The position numbers were made by a program, and so were the translations under genes. The notes beneath the pieces are model-generated. The model was not told where the DNA came from and ran no database searches. It saw nothing but the letters and a program-made list of their open reading frames with translations. This document shows positions 27,671 through 37,229 of a stretch of 64,000 bases of DNA, one piece after another; positions within the stretch are counted from its first letter, which is position 1, and every line of letters begins with the position of its first letter. This stretch comes from Sphingobacterium pedocola (GTDB lineage: Bacteria > Bacteroidota > Bacteroidia > Sphingobacteriales > Sphingobacteriaceae): positions 556,086-620,085 of the forward strand of contig NZ_MU158689.1 of NCBI RefSeq assembly GCF_015209965.1, read 5' to 3'.

Positions 27671-28207
27671 ATGAGCAATACAAAATATATATTAGGTAGT
27701 TTTGCCGATCCGGATGAAATGATGCACGGGATCGACAAATTGCAGGCTAGCAATATCAGCATATATGACTGTTTTACACCTATGCCTATACACGGTATAG
27801 AGGCAAAGTTGGGCGTGAAGCCTTCACGTTTACCTATCGCGGCGTTTATCTTCGGAGCTATGGGTACTGTTTTGGGATTTAGTTTGTTGTACTATACCAT
27901 GGCTTACGATTGGCCGATGAATATTGGTGGTAAGCCGTCATTACCTTTGCCAAACTTTGTCCCGGTTACATTTGAGGTAACCATATTGATATGTGCTTTG
28001 GGTATGGTGGCAACTTTTTGCTTCCGTAATCATTTATTCCCAGGACGTGCACCCCGCGTGATGGATTTAAGAGCAACGGACGACCGTTTTATTATCGCAA
28101 TAGACGCAAATGAAAATACAGACCACGCTTTTATTGATAATTTGTTGAAGGAAGCTGGTGCAGTAGAGGTTAAATACAATGAAAGAAAATATGTTAGTTA
28201 TGAATAA
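27671..28207 (+). CDS. actD: ACIII subunit ActD (DUF3341)
   Basis: 178 residues of DUF3341: an N-terminal soluble part (YILGSFADPDEMMHGIDKL) with a Rossmann-like start, two hydrophobic helices (about 56-77 and 97-117) and a short C-terminal cytoplasmic ferredoxin-like segment. ActD is a small structural subunit of ACIII facing the cytoplasm. Its last codons overlap actE by 8 bases. Confidence 0.92.
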   Translation: MSNTKYILGSFADPDEMMHGIDKLQASNISIYDCFTPMPIHGIEAKLGVKPSRLPIAAFIFGAMGTVLGFSLLYYTMAYDWPMNIGGKPSLPLPNFVPVTFEVTILICALGMVATFCFRNHLFPGRAPRVMDLRATDDRFIIAIDANENTDHAFIDNLLKEAGAVEVKYNERKYVSYE

Positions 28208-28829
28208 GAAGAATTTTCTTGGAACTGTATGTGTAGCTGTCGCATTAGCAGCAGTGGTTTCTGCCTGTGGCGATGGTACTACGCGCGATGCAGGTTGGGA
28301 ATTTTCGCGCAATATGTACGATCCGATTGCTTATAATCCGGATCAACCGAATAATAATTTTAAAAATAATCAGACTGCACAGACTCCGCCTTTAGGTACT
28401 ACGCCGATCGGTTTTGAACGTTTTGAATTCGCAAATACGTTGGAAGATTATCAGCGTGCTGGCGCTGAGCTAACTAATCCTTTAGCGGTAACTCCAGAAA
28501 ACCTAGCACAAGGCGAGCATTTGTTTTTAGTAAACTGTGCCATGTGTCACGGTGCTGAAGGTAAAGGAGATGGCGCGATTACCAAGGACCGTTTTGTGGA
28601 AGATTCACGAGGTAGGCGCCAGTTGGAGAATTTTCCTCCTCCACCGTCGTATTTGAAATCTACTGGATCGGTATCCTCTAGGGGAGGTGCTATGAGTGAT
28701 TTGACAGCAGGAAAAATTTATCATACCATTTATTACGGGTTGAATGCCATGGGATCTCATGCTTCTCAATTAAATCCAGAAGAACGCTGGAAAGTAGTAA
28801 TGTACGTACAAGAATTACAAAAAAAATAA
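28200..28829 (+). CDS. actE: ACIII subunit ActE, lipid-anchored monohaem cytochrome c
   Basis: 209 residues starting MNKKNFLGT at 28200, chosen because it gives a proper lipoprotein signal with lipobox VSAC (C23). One haem site C113-A-M-C-H117 lies in a class I cytochrome c domain, with GAEGKGDG just after. It hands electrons from ACIII to its acceptor, here probably the adjacent cytochrome oxidase. Longer starts at 28179 and 28191 would prepend residues before the signal peptide and are less likely. Confidence 0.92.
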   Translation: MNKKNFLGTVCVAVALAAVVSACGDGTTRDAGWEFSRNMYDPIAYNPDQPNNNFKNNQTAQTPPLGTTPIGFERFEFANTLEDYQRAGAELTNPLAVTPENLAQGEHLFLVNCAMCHGAEGKGDGAITKDRFVEDSRGRRQLENFPPPPSYLKSTGSVSSRGGAMSDLTAGKIYHTIYYGLNAMGSHASQLNPEERWKVVMYVQELQKK

Positions 28830-28848
28830 TCTAACATCGATTTTATAA

Positions 28849-30084
28849 ATGGGAACTCACAGTCATCATCACGATTATAATTTCAGCGAGCAATATAAAT
28901 TTGCTGGTACCGCGAAGGTACTCAGTTTAGTTGCTATCGTTGTAGGAATAGTTGCAGTCGCGCTCGGTTTGTTATCGAGTGATCACATCATGGTTGAGCG
29001 TACATATGCGAATCTTTTATTGATGGGGTATTATTTTACTTGTGTGTGTGCTGCAGGAGCTTTCTTCGTAGCATTACAATTAGTAACTCAGTCAGGTTGG
29101 TCTGCCGGATTAATCCGTATTCCTCAGGCAATGGCAAGCATTTTGCCGATCGCTTCTATTATATTGTTTATCATTGTAGCCTTAGGCTTATCTACACATA
29201 ATTTGTATCATCACTGGCACGCAGATGGATTGATTGATCCCAACAGCCCAAATTATGATGCGCTGATAGCCGAGAAAGCAAGTTATCTGAACATGCCTTG
29301 GTTTTTGGGCCGCCAGATTATTTTCATGGGCTTGTACAGTGTATTTGCGGTTATATTAGCGAAGCTATCTTACAACGAAGATTTAGTAGGAGGTTTAAAC
29401 TCGTACAGACAGAGCTTTAAGTTATCGGCGATATTTTTAGTCATATTTGGTTTTACGACACCTATTTGGTCATTTGATACCATCATGTCATTGGAGGCTC
29501 ACTGGTTCTCTACGATGTTTGGTTGGTATAATTTTGCTGCTATGTGGGTAAGTGGATTATGCGTAATTACATTGATCTTGATCTTTTTGAAGAAAGCCGG
29601 TTATATGTCATGGGTTAATGAAAACCATTTGCACGATTTGGGTAAATTGATTTTCGGATTCTCGATTTTTTGGACTTACGTATGGTTTGCACAGTTCATG
29701 TTGATTTGGTATGCAAACATTCCTGAAGAAACAGTGTATTTCTACAAACGTTTTGAACCGGAATACAAACCATGGTTTTGGATCAATATAATCATTAACT
29801 TTGTCGCTCCTTTGCTATTGTTGGTAGATAGAGATGCAAAACGCAGACTTAATATGATGGCATTCGTTTGTATTCTATTATTATTAGGCCACTGGTTAGA
29901 TTATTATATTATGGTAATGCCGGGCACGGTTGAAACACATAGAGGTTTTGGATTTATTGAAGTCGGTACAGCTATAGGTTTTATGGGTATTTTTATCTTT
30001 TTGGTGATGAATAAATTGAGCAGGCACCCGTTGGCCGCCAAGAATCATCCTCTCTTAGATGAAAGCTTACATCACCAAATTTAA
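28849..30084 (+). CDS. actF: ACIII subunit ActF, second NrfD-like membrane subunit
   Basis: 411 residues, His-rich start (MGTHSHHHDY) and about ten membrane helices. It is the paralogue of ActC within ACIII. Segments such as LSTHNLYHHWHADGL and TPIWSFDTIMSLEAHWFSTMFGWYNFA are typical. It forms the second half of the membrane arm and a possible proton channel. It ends the act gene set; the cox genes follow after 40 bases on the same strand. Confidence 0.92.
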   Translation: MGTHSHHHDYNFSEQYKFAGTAKVLSLVAIVVGIVAVALGLLSSDHIMVERTYANLLLMGYYFTCVCAAGAFFVALQLVTQSGWSAGLIRIPQAMASILPIASIILFIIVALGLSTHNLYHHWHADGLIDPNSPNYDALIAEKASYLNMPWFLGRQIIFMGLYSVFAVILAKLSYNEDLVGGLNSYRQSFKLSAIFLVIFGFTTPIWSFDTIMSLEAHWFSTMFGWYNFAAMWVSGLCVITLILIFLKKAGYMSWVNENHLHDLGKLIFGFSIFWTYVWFAQFMLIWYANIPEETVYFYKRFEPEYKPWFWINIIINFVAPLLLLVDRDAKRRLNMMAFVCILLLLGHWLDYYIMVMPGTVETHRGFGFIEVGTAIGFMGIFIFLVMNKLSRHPLAAKNHPLLDESLHHQI

Positions 30085-30124
30085 TAGCGAGAAAAAGGAG
30101 TTACGTTCAAACGTTTTTTAAGAA

Positions 30125-31465
30125 ATGAAGTTAAAAATAAATAACAGATTCAAATCCATATTGGGTTGTCTACTACTAATCAGCTTATTTTTTGCTGCAC
30201 CCGTTCTAGCTTATCAACAGGATTCTGTTGTAGTGGATACTATAGCAGGGGAGGAGACTTCCGCGTCAGTAAGCGTTGAAGCCATTGTGGCAGATACAGC
30301 TACTTCGGTTAATGGTATTGCGGCAGGAGCTGATTCTTCTGCGGCAGCTGCAGGGTTGTCAAGTGACGCGGCTAGCGCAGCGTCAACCGCGGCAGAAGTG
30401 AAACAAATAGACCCACAAGTTTATAAAGACTTTTTCTATTATGTTTTGTTATTCTTGGTTATCTGTACCGTTATAGCTGTCGTTGGCAAAGTTATCTCAA
30501 TATACGAACTGACACGCAAAACCGAGGGAAAATACAATCCCCTTGCGAATAATACCTTGCAAGCGGTGTTATTGTTGGCGTTTTTAGTCTTCTTCTTGTG
30601 GGGAGTCTATTATTCATATTCGGTATGGGGAAGTTGGTCTTGGAGAGATGCCGTTACGGAACACGGTGAGAAGATCGATACGATGTTTATCATTACATTA
30701 GTTATTACGACTTTCGTGATGATCGTTGTACACATTCTTCTACTTTCTTTTGCTTATATCTATAGAATGCGCGCCAACCGTAAAGCATACTTTTTACCAC
30801 ACAACGATACGATTGAAAAAATCTGGACTATTGTACCAGCTGTTGTGTTGACGGTATTGGTATTGTTCGGTTTCTTTACCTGGAGATCCATTACCAGTGT
30901 TCCGGAAGATCTTCAAAAATCGGCACTTCAGGTGGAGGTTTTAGGAGAGCAGTTCATGTGGCGGGTGAGATATCCTGGAACGGATGGTGAGATGGGTAAA
31001 CGTAATTACAAATTGACGACTGCAGATAATCCTTATGGTATAGATTTTAACGATAAAACTTCTTGGGATGATATCTCGGGTGAACATATCGTATTACCTG
31101 TTGGTAGATCGGTGCGATTCCACATTATTTCCAAAGATATTATCCACTCTTTTTTTATTCCTGATTTTCGCGTTCAAATTAATGCGGTACCCGGTATGAC
31201 GAATTACTTTCAGTTCACACCAACGGTAACTACCGAAGAAATGCGGGATCGTATGAATGATCCGAAATATGACTATGTCATGTTGTGTAATAAAATTTGT
31301 GGATCAGCTCATTATAATATGCAAAAGAAGGTAGTGGTAGTTACTGAAGCAGAGTATAAGCAATGGTTGGGTACACAAGCCAAATATTTCACGGAAGATT
31401 TGCAGAAGGAATTTGCGCAACAGAACAAAGAAGTTGAGGGTATCACTACTGCTTCATTAAATTAA
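30125..31465 (+). CDS. coxB: Cytochrome c oxidase subunit II
   Basis: 446 residues: signal peptide (to about residue 30), an Ala/Ser/Asp-rich linker (about 35-95), four hydrophobic stretches, then the cupredoxin domain. The binuclear CuA ligands are visible as C388xxxC392xxxH396xxM399 (CNKICGSAHYNM), with the partner histidine in IIHSFFIPDF. No cytochrome c domain is fused, so electrons must come from ActE/ActA or a separate cytochrome. It lies upstream of coxA by 27 bases. Confidence 0.94.
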   Translation: MKLKINNRFKSILGCLLLISLFFAAPVLAYQQDSVVVDTIAGEETSASVSVEAIVADTATSVNGIAAGADSSAAAAGLSSDAASAASTAAEVKQIDPQVYKDFFYYVLLFLVICTVIAVVGKVISIYELTRKTEGKYNPLANNTLQAVLLLAFLVFFLWGVYYSYSVWGSWSWRDAVTEHGEKIDTMFIITLVITTFVMIVVHILLLSFAYIYRMRANRKAYFLPHNDTIEKIWTIVPAVVLTVLVLFGFFTWRSITSVPEDLQKSALQVEVLGEQFMWRVRYPGTDGEMGKRNYKLTTADNPYGIDFNDKTSWDDISGEHIVLPVGRSVRFHIISKDIIHSFFIPDFRVQINAVPGMTNYFQFTPTVTTEEMRDRMNDPKYDYVMLCNKICGSAHYNMQKKVVVVTEAEYKQWLGTQAKYFTEDLQKEFAQQNKEVEGITTASLN

Positions 31466-31492
31466 TAGAACAAAGATTTTTTACAATAGAAT

Positions 31493-33367
31493 ATGTCTAG
31501 TACAGTTATATCGCACGACGCAGCACATCACGGTTCACATGATCACCATCATGAGACATTCTTGACTAAATATATATTCAGTCAGGATCACAAGATGATT
31601 GCTAAGCAATTCTTGATTACAGGTATTATTATGGCGGTTTTTGCCATGTTGTTATCTATATTGTTTCGTATTCAATTAGCATGGCCAGATAAGGATTTCC
31701 CTATTTTGGAGGTGTTTTTAGGTAAGTGGGCTGAAGGGGGCCGTATCAAACCGGAGTTTTTTCTTTCTTTAGTGACCATACACGGTACAATGATGGTTTT
31801 CTTCGTATTGACGGCTGGCTTATCCGGTACGTTCAGTAACTTGTTGATTCCCTATCAAATTGGTGCACGTGATATGGCATCTCCATTTATGAACATGTTG
31901 TCCTATTGGTTCTTTTTTATAGCTTGTGTTATCATGCTTGCATCTTTCTTTGTAGAAAGTGGCCCAGCGTCGGCCGGATGGACTATTTATCCTCCGTTGT
32001 CGGCTGTTCCTACTTCTATTTCGGGATCGGGATTGGGGATGACGTTGTGGTTAATCAGTATGACATTATTCATCGCTTCTCAGGTAATGGGCGGTGTTAA
32101 CTACATTAGTACCATATTGAATATGCGCACGAAAGGTATGGACTTATGGAGAATGCCATTAACGATTTGGTCGTTTTTCTTGACGGCAATCGTTGGTTTG
32201 TTGTCATTCCCTGTTTTAGTATCTGCTGTGGTATTGTTGATCTTTGATCGTTCATTTGGTACATCATTTTATCTGTCTGATTTGGTCGTTCAAGGGCAGA
32301 TTTTGCCAAATGAAGGTGGGTCACCTATTTTATTCCAGCATTTATTCTGGTTCTTAGGTCACCCGGAAGTATATATTGTGGTGATGCCTGCTTTAGGTTT
32401 GACATCTGAAGTAATTTCCACAAACTCCCGTAAACCTATCTTTGGATACCATGCGATGGTTTATTCATTAGTAGGTATTACCGTATTATCATTTATCGTG
32501 TGGGGTCACCACATGTTTGTAACGGGTATGAATCCGTTCTTAGGAGGTGTATTTATGATCACTACCTTGATTATCGCGGTTCCTTCGGCGGTGAAAGCAT
32601 TTAACTATATTGCTACATTATGGCGAGGTAATATTCGTTTTACACCTGCGATGCTGTTTGCAATCGGTATGGTTTCGTTTTTCGTGTCGGGTGGTGTTAC
32701 AGGTATTTTCTTAGGTAATGCGGCTTTGGATATCAACTTGCACGATACGTATTTCGTCGTTGCGCACTTTCACTTGGTAATGGGTTCGGCTTCCATCTTT
32801 GGTATGTTGTGTGGTGTATATCACTGGTATCCTAAGATGTTTGGTCGTATGATGAACGCAAAATTAGGGTATCTACATTTTTGGTTGACATTTTTAGGTG
32901 CTTATTTGGTATTCTTCCCAATGCACTTTATGGGAATAGACGGTGTTCCTCGTCGTTATTATGCGTTCACTGAATTTCCGTTTATGGAGAAATGGATTTC
33001 CGTAAATATTCTTGTTACTTGGGCTGCTATTGTCGCTGGATTGGGCCAAGTTGCATTTTTAGTTAATTTCTTCGGATCAATTTGGGGCGGTAAGAAAGCA
33101 ACACAAAATCCATGGAAATCAAATACATTAGAATGGACTACACCAGTAGAACATATTCACGGGAACTGGCCGGGAGAGATTCCTGCAGTACACCGTTGGC
33201 CATATGATTACAGTAAGCCAGGTCATGATGATGATTTTATCTCTCAAGTTGTGCCGTATTCTCAGACAATGAGTTCCAATTCTTATCACGATTTTGAAGG
33301 AGATGAGGAGGCTATCGCAATACAGCGAGAATGGAATAAGGAAAATAATAGATCGGTAGAGGAGTAA
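31493..33367 (+). CDS. coxA: Cytochrome c oxidase subunit I (haem-copper oxidase, A1-type)
   Basis: 624 residues with 12 or more helices. All metal ligands are present: H97 (TIHGTMM, haem a), the H290-P-E292-V-Y294 motif with its cross-linked His-Tyr pair and the D-channel Glu of A1-type oxidases, H339-H340 (CuB), H425 (haem a3) and H427 (haem a) in VVAHFHLVMGS. It reduces O2 to water and pumps protons. The N-terminus is His-rich. The rest of the oxidase assembly follows directly. A1 assignment rests on the Glu in HPEVY. Confidence 0.96.
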   Translation: MSSTVISHDAAHHGSHDHHHETFLTKYIFSQDHKMIAKQFLITGIIMAVFAMLLSILFRIQLAWPDKDFPILEVFLGKWAEGGRIKPEFFLSLVTIHGTMMVFFVLTAGLSGTFSNLLIPYQIGARDMASPFMNMLSYWFFFIACVIMLASFFVESGPASAGWTIYPPLSAVPTSISGSGLGMTLWLISMTLFIASQVMGGVNYISTILNMRTKGMDLWRMPLTIWSFFLTAIVGLLSFPVLVSAVVLLIFDRSFGTSFYLSDLVVQGQILPNEGGSPILFQHLFWFLGHPEVYIVVMPALGLTSEVISTNSRKPIFGYHAMVYSLVGITVLSFIVWGHHMFVTGMNPFLGGVFMITTLIIAVPSAVKAFNYIATLWRGNIRFTPAMLFAIGMVSFFVSGGVTGIFLGNAALDINLHDTYFVVAHFHLVMGSASIFGMLCGVYHWYPKMFGRMMNAKLGYLHFWLTFLGAYLVFFPMHFMGIDGVPRRYYAFTEFPFMEKWISVNILVTWAAIVAGLGQVAFLVNFFGSIWGGKKATQNPWKSNTLEWTTPVEHIHGNWPGEIPAVHRWPYDYSKPGHDDDFISQVVPYSQTMSSNSYHDFEGDEEAIAIQREWNKENNRSVEE

Positions 33368-33388
33368 GACGTAAACCAAAAAGAAAGC

Positions 33389-34432
33389 ATGTATCCCAGA
33401 AGTGAGAAACGATTTGTTACAATAAACAGGATTACGATCGTTGTCTTATTTCTGGTAATTACAGCGGGTGGGGTGGTAAGGAGTACGGGGTCTGGAATGG
33501 GATGTCCAGACTGGCCTAGGTGTTTCAACCAGATCATTCCTCCCACAGACGTTACTCAATTACCAGAGGGGTATGAAGAAGAATATATAGCTGGACGGGC
33601 TGCTAAGAATCAACGGTTCGCAAAGATGGTAGATTTTTTTGGTTCTGCGGAAATGGCTGATCGGATTCGGAATGATAAATCCATATTAACTCACGAAGAA
33701 TTTAACGCCGCTAAGACTTGGACCGAATATATTAACCGTCTTGTAGGAGTTGTTGCAGGGTTTTGTCTGTTGTTTTCCGCTCTCTTTGCATCTACATATA
33801 TCAAAACAAAACCATCCATATTTATATGGAGCGTTCTTAATCTTATTGCCGTAATAATACAAGCGTGGTTAGGCTCTATCGTTGTCTCGACTAATTTAAT
33901 GCCTTGGATTATTACCGTACATATGTTGTTAGCATTGGTTATAGTTGCGATAAGTATTTATACGTTTTACTTGGCAACTACACTTAGAAACAAAACGATA
34001 CTGGTGAATTATCAGTATGCGAGTGTGAAAGTCATCGCCATCCTGTCTATTATCATTACGCTGATTCAAGTGGTATATGGTACGGAAGTACGGGAGGGAA
34101 TAGATCATTTGAATGATGAAGGCGTATCTCGATCGGAATGGATTGACGCTATCGGAAGAAATTACGATATACATCGTTTTCTTTCATATATCACATTGGC
34201 GATTACAATTCTATTTTTCTTTTTAGTGAAGAATAGGTTTAGTCGCTTGTCGTTACAGAGTAGATATGCTTGGATAATATTGGCCTTAGTATGTTTGCAG
34301 ATGTTGTCGGGTCTTATTATGGCTCATTTTGATGTGCCGGCATTTGCCCAGACAACGCATTTAGTAATTGCTAGTTTGTTTTTTGGAGCACAATATTATT
34401 TGATGCTTTTGATGACAAAGTTGAAAAGGTAG
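33389..34432 (+). CDS. ctaA: Haem A synthase (COX15/CtaA family)
   Basis: 347 residues, eight membrane helices in two similar halves. STGSGMGCPDWPRCF near the N-terminus carries the conserved cysteine pair of CtaA, and histidines at NRLVGVVAGF-type and IHRFLSYITL positions bind haem. It oxidises the methyl of haem O to make haem A for the oxidase upstream. Followed by ctaB after 30 bases; the order ctaA-ctaB-coxIII supports the call. Confidence 0.93.
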   Translation: MYPRSEKRFVTINRITIVVLFLVITAGGVVRSTGSGMGCPDWPRCFNQIIPPTDVTQLPEGYEEEYIAGRAAKNQRFAKMVDFFGSAEMADRIRNDKSILTHEEFNAAKTWTEYINRLVGVVAGFCLLFSALFASTYIKTKPSIFIWSVLNLIAVIIQAWLGSIVVSTNLMPWIITVHMLLALVIVAISIYTFYLATTLRNKTILVNYQYASVKVIAILSIIITLIQVVYGTEVREGIDHLNDEGVSRSEWIDAIGRNYDIHRFLSYITLAITILFFFLVKNRFSRLSLQSRYAWIILALVCLQMLSGLIMAHFDVPAFAQTTHLVIASLFFGAQYYLMLLMTKLKR

Positions 34433-34462
34433 GTTAGGTAGATTTTTGGAGGTGTCGTATAA

Positions 34463-35371
34463 ATGAAGACTTTTATTTCAGATTTTAACAAACTAGTTAA
34501 ATTGCGCTTAACGTTAACTGTTGTTTTTTCTGCATCTATTTCATTTTTGATAGGAGCGAAGCAACAGGGTGATGTCATGTGGTTCAATTGGCTTATGCTT
34601 ACCATTGGTGGCTTTTTGGTCACCGGTGCAGCAAATGGTTTTAACGAGATTATTGAAAAGGATATCGACAAACTAATGAAAAGGACGATGGATCGTCCGT
34701 TGCCTTCGGGACGGATGAATACCGGTCAAGCGTTAGTGCTCAGTCTTTTTATGGGTATAGCAGGTACATTGGTATTAGTGCAGCTGAATTTTGTCGCTGG
34801 TTTATTATCCGTGTTTTCAATATTTCTCTACGCTTTTGTGTATACACCTTTAAAGCAAAAGTCGCCTATTGCGGTTTTTGTAGGTGCATTTCCCGGAGCA
34901 TTACCGCCATTGATTGGTTATTACGCGGCATTTCAGTCTGCAGGATTCGGATTAGCCTATGCCGAAGTAAGTGAGGCGGCAATTGTCATTATTCCATTGG
35001 TGTTATTTGGAATTCAGTTTTTATGGCAATTTCCACATTTTTGGGCTATCGCTTGGGTGGCAGAAGAGGATTATAGTAACGCAGGCATTCATTTATTGCC
35101 TACAACAAAGAAGGACGGCGTATCGGCAACTTTGATTTTCTTTTCTGCCTTGTTAATGGTACCTGCAGGTTTTTTGCCAATGTACTATGGCTTTGGAGGT
35201 TGGGTGTTTACCCTTTTGGCGCTGATCGGCGGTCTTCTTTTTACATGGTATGGATATAAACATATGATCGAAAGAACGGATGCTTCTGCCAAGAAGGTTA
35301 TGTATACGTCGTTTTTGTATCTGCCCTTAACGCAGTTGGTGTTGTTATTTGACTTTATGCCTTTACAATAG
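34463..35371 (+). CDS. ctaB: Protoheme IX farnesyltransferase (haem O synthase)
   Basis: 302 residues, about nine helices of the UbiA superfamily. The allylic-diphosphate site reads ANGFNEIIEKDIDKLMKRT (NxxxDxxxD-like) followed by RPLPSGRM. It farnesylates haem B to haem O, feeding CtaA upstream. The stop codon is 4 bases from the ATG of the first subunit III gene. Confidence 0.94.
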   Translation: MKTFISDFNKLVKLRLTLTVVFSASISFLIGAKQQGDVMWFNWLMLTIGGFLVTGAANGFNEIIEKDIDKLMKRTMDRPLPSGRMNTGQALVLSLFMGIAGTLVLVQLNFVAGLLSVFSIFLYAFVYTPLKQKSPIAVFVGAFPGALPPLIGYYAAFQSAGFGLAYAEVSEAAIVIIPLVLFGIQFLWQFPHFWAIAWVAEEDYSNAGIHLLPTTKKDGVSATLIFFSALLMVPAGFLPMYYGFGGWVFTLLALIGGLLFTWYGYKHMIERTDASAKKVMYTSFLYLPLTQLVLLFDFMPLQ

Positions 35372-35375
35372 AATA

Positions 35376-35960
35376 ATGGAAAACGAGGAATTAGAAGTAG
35401 CTGAGTTATTACGCACACGAAAGGCAAAGAAATTTAGTCTTTGGTTGGGTTTGATTGGAATGTTTATGATGTTTGCTGCTTTATCGAGCGGATTCATTGT
35501 GTATACAGCAAGCGGTGTTGACAAAGGAATCAAAACAATTTTGCCACACGCATTTATATACAGTACAGCAGTAATTATTTTAAGCAGTGTGACCATGCAT
35601 TTAGCTTTTCAGGCCGCAAAAAGAGGACAGTTTGTAAAACAGAAATCTCTGCTACTGTTTACAATACTATTGGGACTGATTTTTCTTGTGTTGCAACTGA
35701 ATGCATGGGGAATTTTGACAGAAAGAGGGATTTATTTTATTAATAATAACGCTTCGCAATCTTTTATATACATATTTACAGGGTTGCACTTAGCACACAT
35801 TATAGCGGGAATCATTGTTCTATTTAGATGTTATATAGGAGCAGCAAAGCCTATAGCGCATGATTACAATGTTTTTCGAATGGATCTGGGCGCAATTTTT
35901 TGGCATTTTCTAGATCTTTTATGGATTTATATTTATGTTTTCTTACTTTTGAATCAATAA
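35376..35960 (+). CDS. Haem-copper oxidase subunit III, first copy
   Basis: 194 residues (start MENEELEVAELL at ATG 35376; the upstream TTG is inside ctaB). About five helices, with GLHLAHIIAGIIVL and the C-terminal WHFLDLLWIYIYVFL typical of CoxC/CyoC. Tandem with a second subunit III gene 9 bases downstream. Its helices are of the short CyoC-like five-helix kind. Which of the two is in the enzyme cannot be said. Confidence 0.85.
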   Translation: MENEELEVAELLRTRKAKKFSLWLGLIGMFMMFAALSSGFIVYTASGVDKGIKTILPHAFIYSTAVIILSSVTMHLAFQAAKRGQFVKQKSLLLFTILLGLIFLVLQLNAWGILTERGIYFINNNASQSFIYIFTGLHLAHIIAGIIVLFRCYIGAAKPIAHDYNVFRMDLGAIFWHFLDLLWIYIYVFLLLNQ

Positions 35961-35969
35961 TAGTAAACA

Positions 35970-36707
35970 ATGAGTACAACAGTATCGCAATTGGATAAGG
36001 TAAAAGACGGCCCGTGGAACGGTGGCAAGTCTCCTTGGAACTTAGAGTATGGAAAAATCATGATGTGGTTTTTCTTAGTGTCGGATGCATTTACATTTTC
36101 TGCATTCTTAATTTATTATGGTACTCAAAAATTTGCACAACCTACCTGGATTGATGCGGATAAAGTGTTCCAATCTATTCCTGGTATTGCGGAATCTGGA
36201 CAGCCTTTGGTGTTCGTCGGTATCATGACATTTATCTTAATTATGTCATCGGTAACTATGGTGTTAGCGGTGGAAGCAGGACATCGTAATGCAAAAAACG
36301 AGGTGGTGAAATGGATGTTATGGACAATCTTGGGAGGTTTGTTGTTTGTGGGGTGTCAGGCTATTGAATGGACGCATTTACATCACCAAGGATTTTGGTT
36401 TGGACGTAATCCAGCAACGGGTTTGGAAGGAGATCAGGCTATTGCAGATGCATTAAGGCCGTATTTTACAAATGATATCTCGTATACGGCGGCCTTGCAA
36501 TTTTCGAATCTATTCTTCACCATTACTGGTTTTCACGGATTCCACGTTTCTATTGGTATCCTTTTAAATATAATTATTTTGAGTATGACCCTTAATAATA
36601 CATTTGAAAGAAGAGGCACGTATTTGATGGTTGAAAAAGTTGGTTTGTATTGGCACTTTGTGGATTTAGTGTGGGTATTTGTATTTACTTTTTTCTACTT
36701 GATCTAA
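35970..36707 (+). CDS. Haem-copper oxidase subunit III, second copy
   Basis: 245 residues, five or more helices, with GKIMMWFFLVSDAFTFSAFL, FTITGFHGFHVSIGILLN and WHFVDLVWVFVFTFFYLI. It is more like classic CoxC than the preceding gene. Between helices 2 and 3 it has a hydrophilic insertion with QAIEWTHLHHQGFWFG. A 139-base gap with 7-bp tandem repeats follows. Confidence 0.87.
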   Translation: MSTTVSQLDKVKDGPWNGGKSPWNLEYGKIMMWFFLVSDAFTFSAFLIYYGTQKFAQPTWIDADKVFQSIPGIAESGQPLVFVGIMTFILIMSSVTMVLAVEAGHRNAKNEVVKWMLWTILGGLLFVGCQAIEWTHLHHQGFWFGRNPATGLEGDQAIADALRPYFTNDISYTAALQFSNLFFTITGFHGFHVSIGILLNIIILSMTLNNTFERRGTYLMVEKVGLYWHFVDLVWVFVFTFFYLI

Positions 36708-36812
36708 TTGACAAAGTAAAAATTATCTAAAGATGAGTTCACTGGAACTCGATTAAAAATAAAAATTAAAAAACAGGTGTTGTCAAAGAGTATTTGATAA
36801 GAATAATTAGCT

Positions 36813-36840
36813 CAATACTCAATACGCAATACGCAATACT
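36813..36840. repeat. Four tandem 7-bp repeats before the subunit IV gene
   Basis: CAATACT, CAATACG, CAATACG, CAATACT in direct tandem, ending 6 bases before the ATG at 36847. The repeat covers the ribosome-loading region; copy-number changes could alter translation. Confidence 0.7.
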
Positions 36841-36846
36841 AAAAAA

Positions 36847-37224
36847 ATGGCTAATCACGATCATATTGCTACACATGATGCGCACGAGCATGCAGATGGA
36901 ATGGACAAAAAAAGAATTTGGTCTGTATTCTTTATTCTGTTGGCGTTAACTGCATTAGAGTTTTTAATTGCATTAGGCTTTGTTCACCATTGGGGGATTT
37001 TACAAAAGGGAACTTTGGTAAACGTTATTTATATCATTCTCACATTAGTGAAGGCTTTCTATATTGTCGCTTTCTTCATGCATTTAAAGTTTGAAAAATC
37101 TAGTTTTATAGTCTGTTGTTCGATAGTATTTCTTTTTATTATCTATTTCATCGCACTGATGTTAATTGAAGGAGACTTTTTATTAGGCGCATTTCAAAGT
37201 CACCCATTGTATCCAAATAAATAA
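36847..37224 (+). CDS. Cytochrome c oxidase subunit IV
   Basis: 125 residues: a His-rich N-terminal stretch (NHDHIATHDAHEHADG) then three helices (about 24-44, 55-75, 88-110) of the prokaryotic subunit IV family, with KAFYIVAFFMHLKFE. A small structural subunit of caa3-type oxidases. The His-rich leader may bind metal. 5 bases before the SCO-like gene. Confidence 0.85.
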   Translation: MANHDHIATHDAHEHADGMDKKRIWSVFFILLALTALEFLIALGFVHHWGILQKGTLVNVIYIILTLVKAFYIVAFFMHLKFEKSSFIVCCSIVFLFIIYFIALMLIEGDFLLGAFQSHPLYPNK

Positions 37225-37229
37225 ATTGA

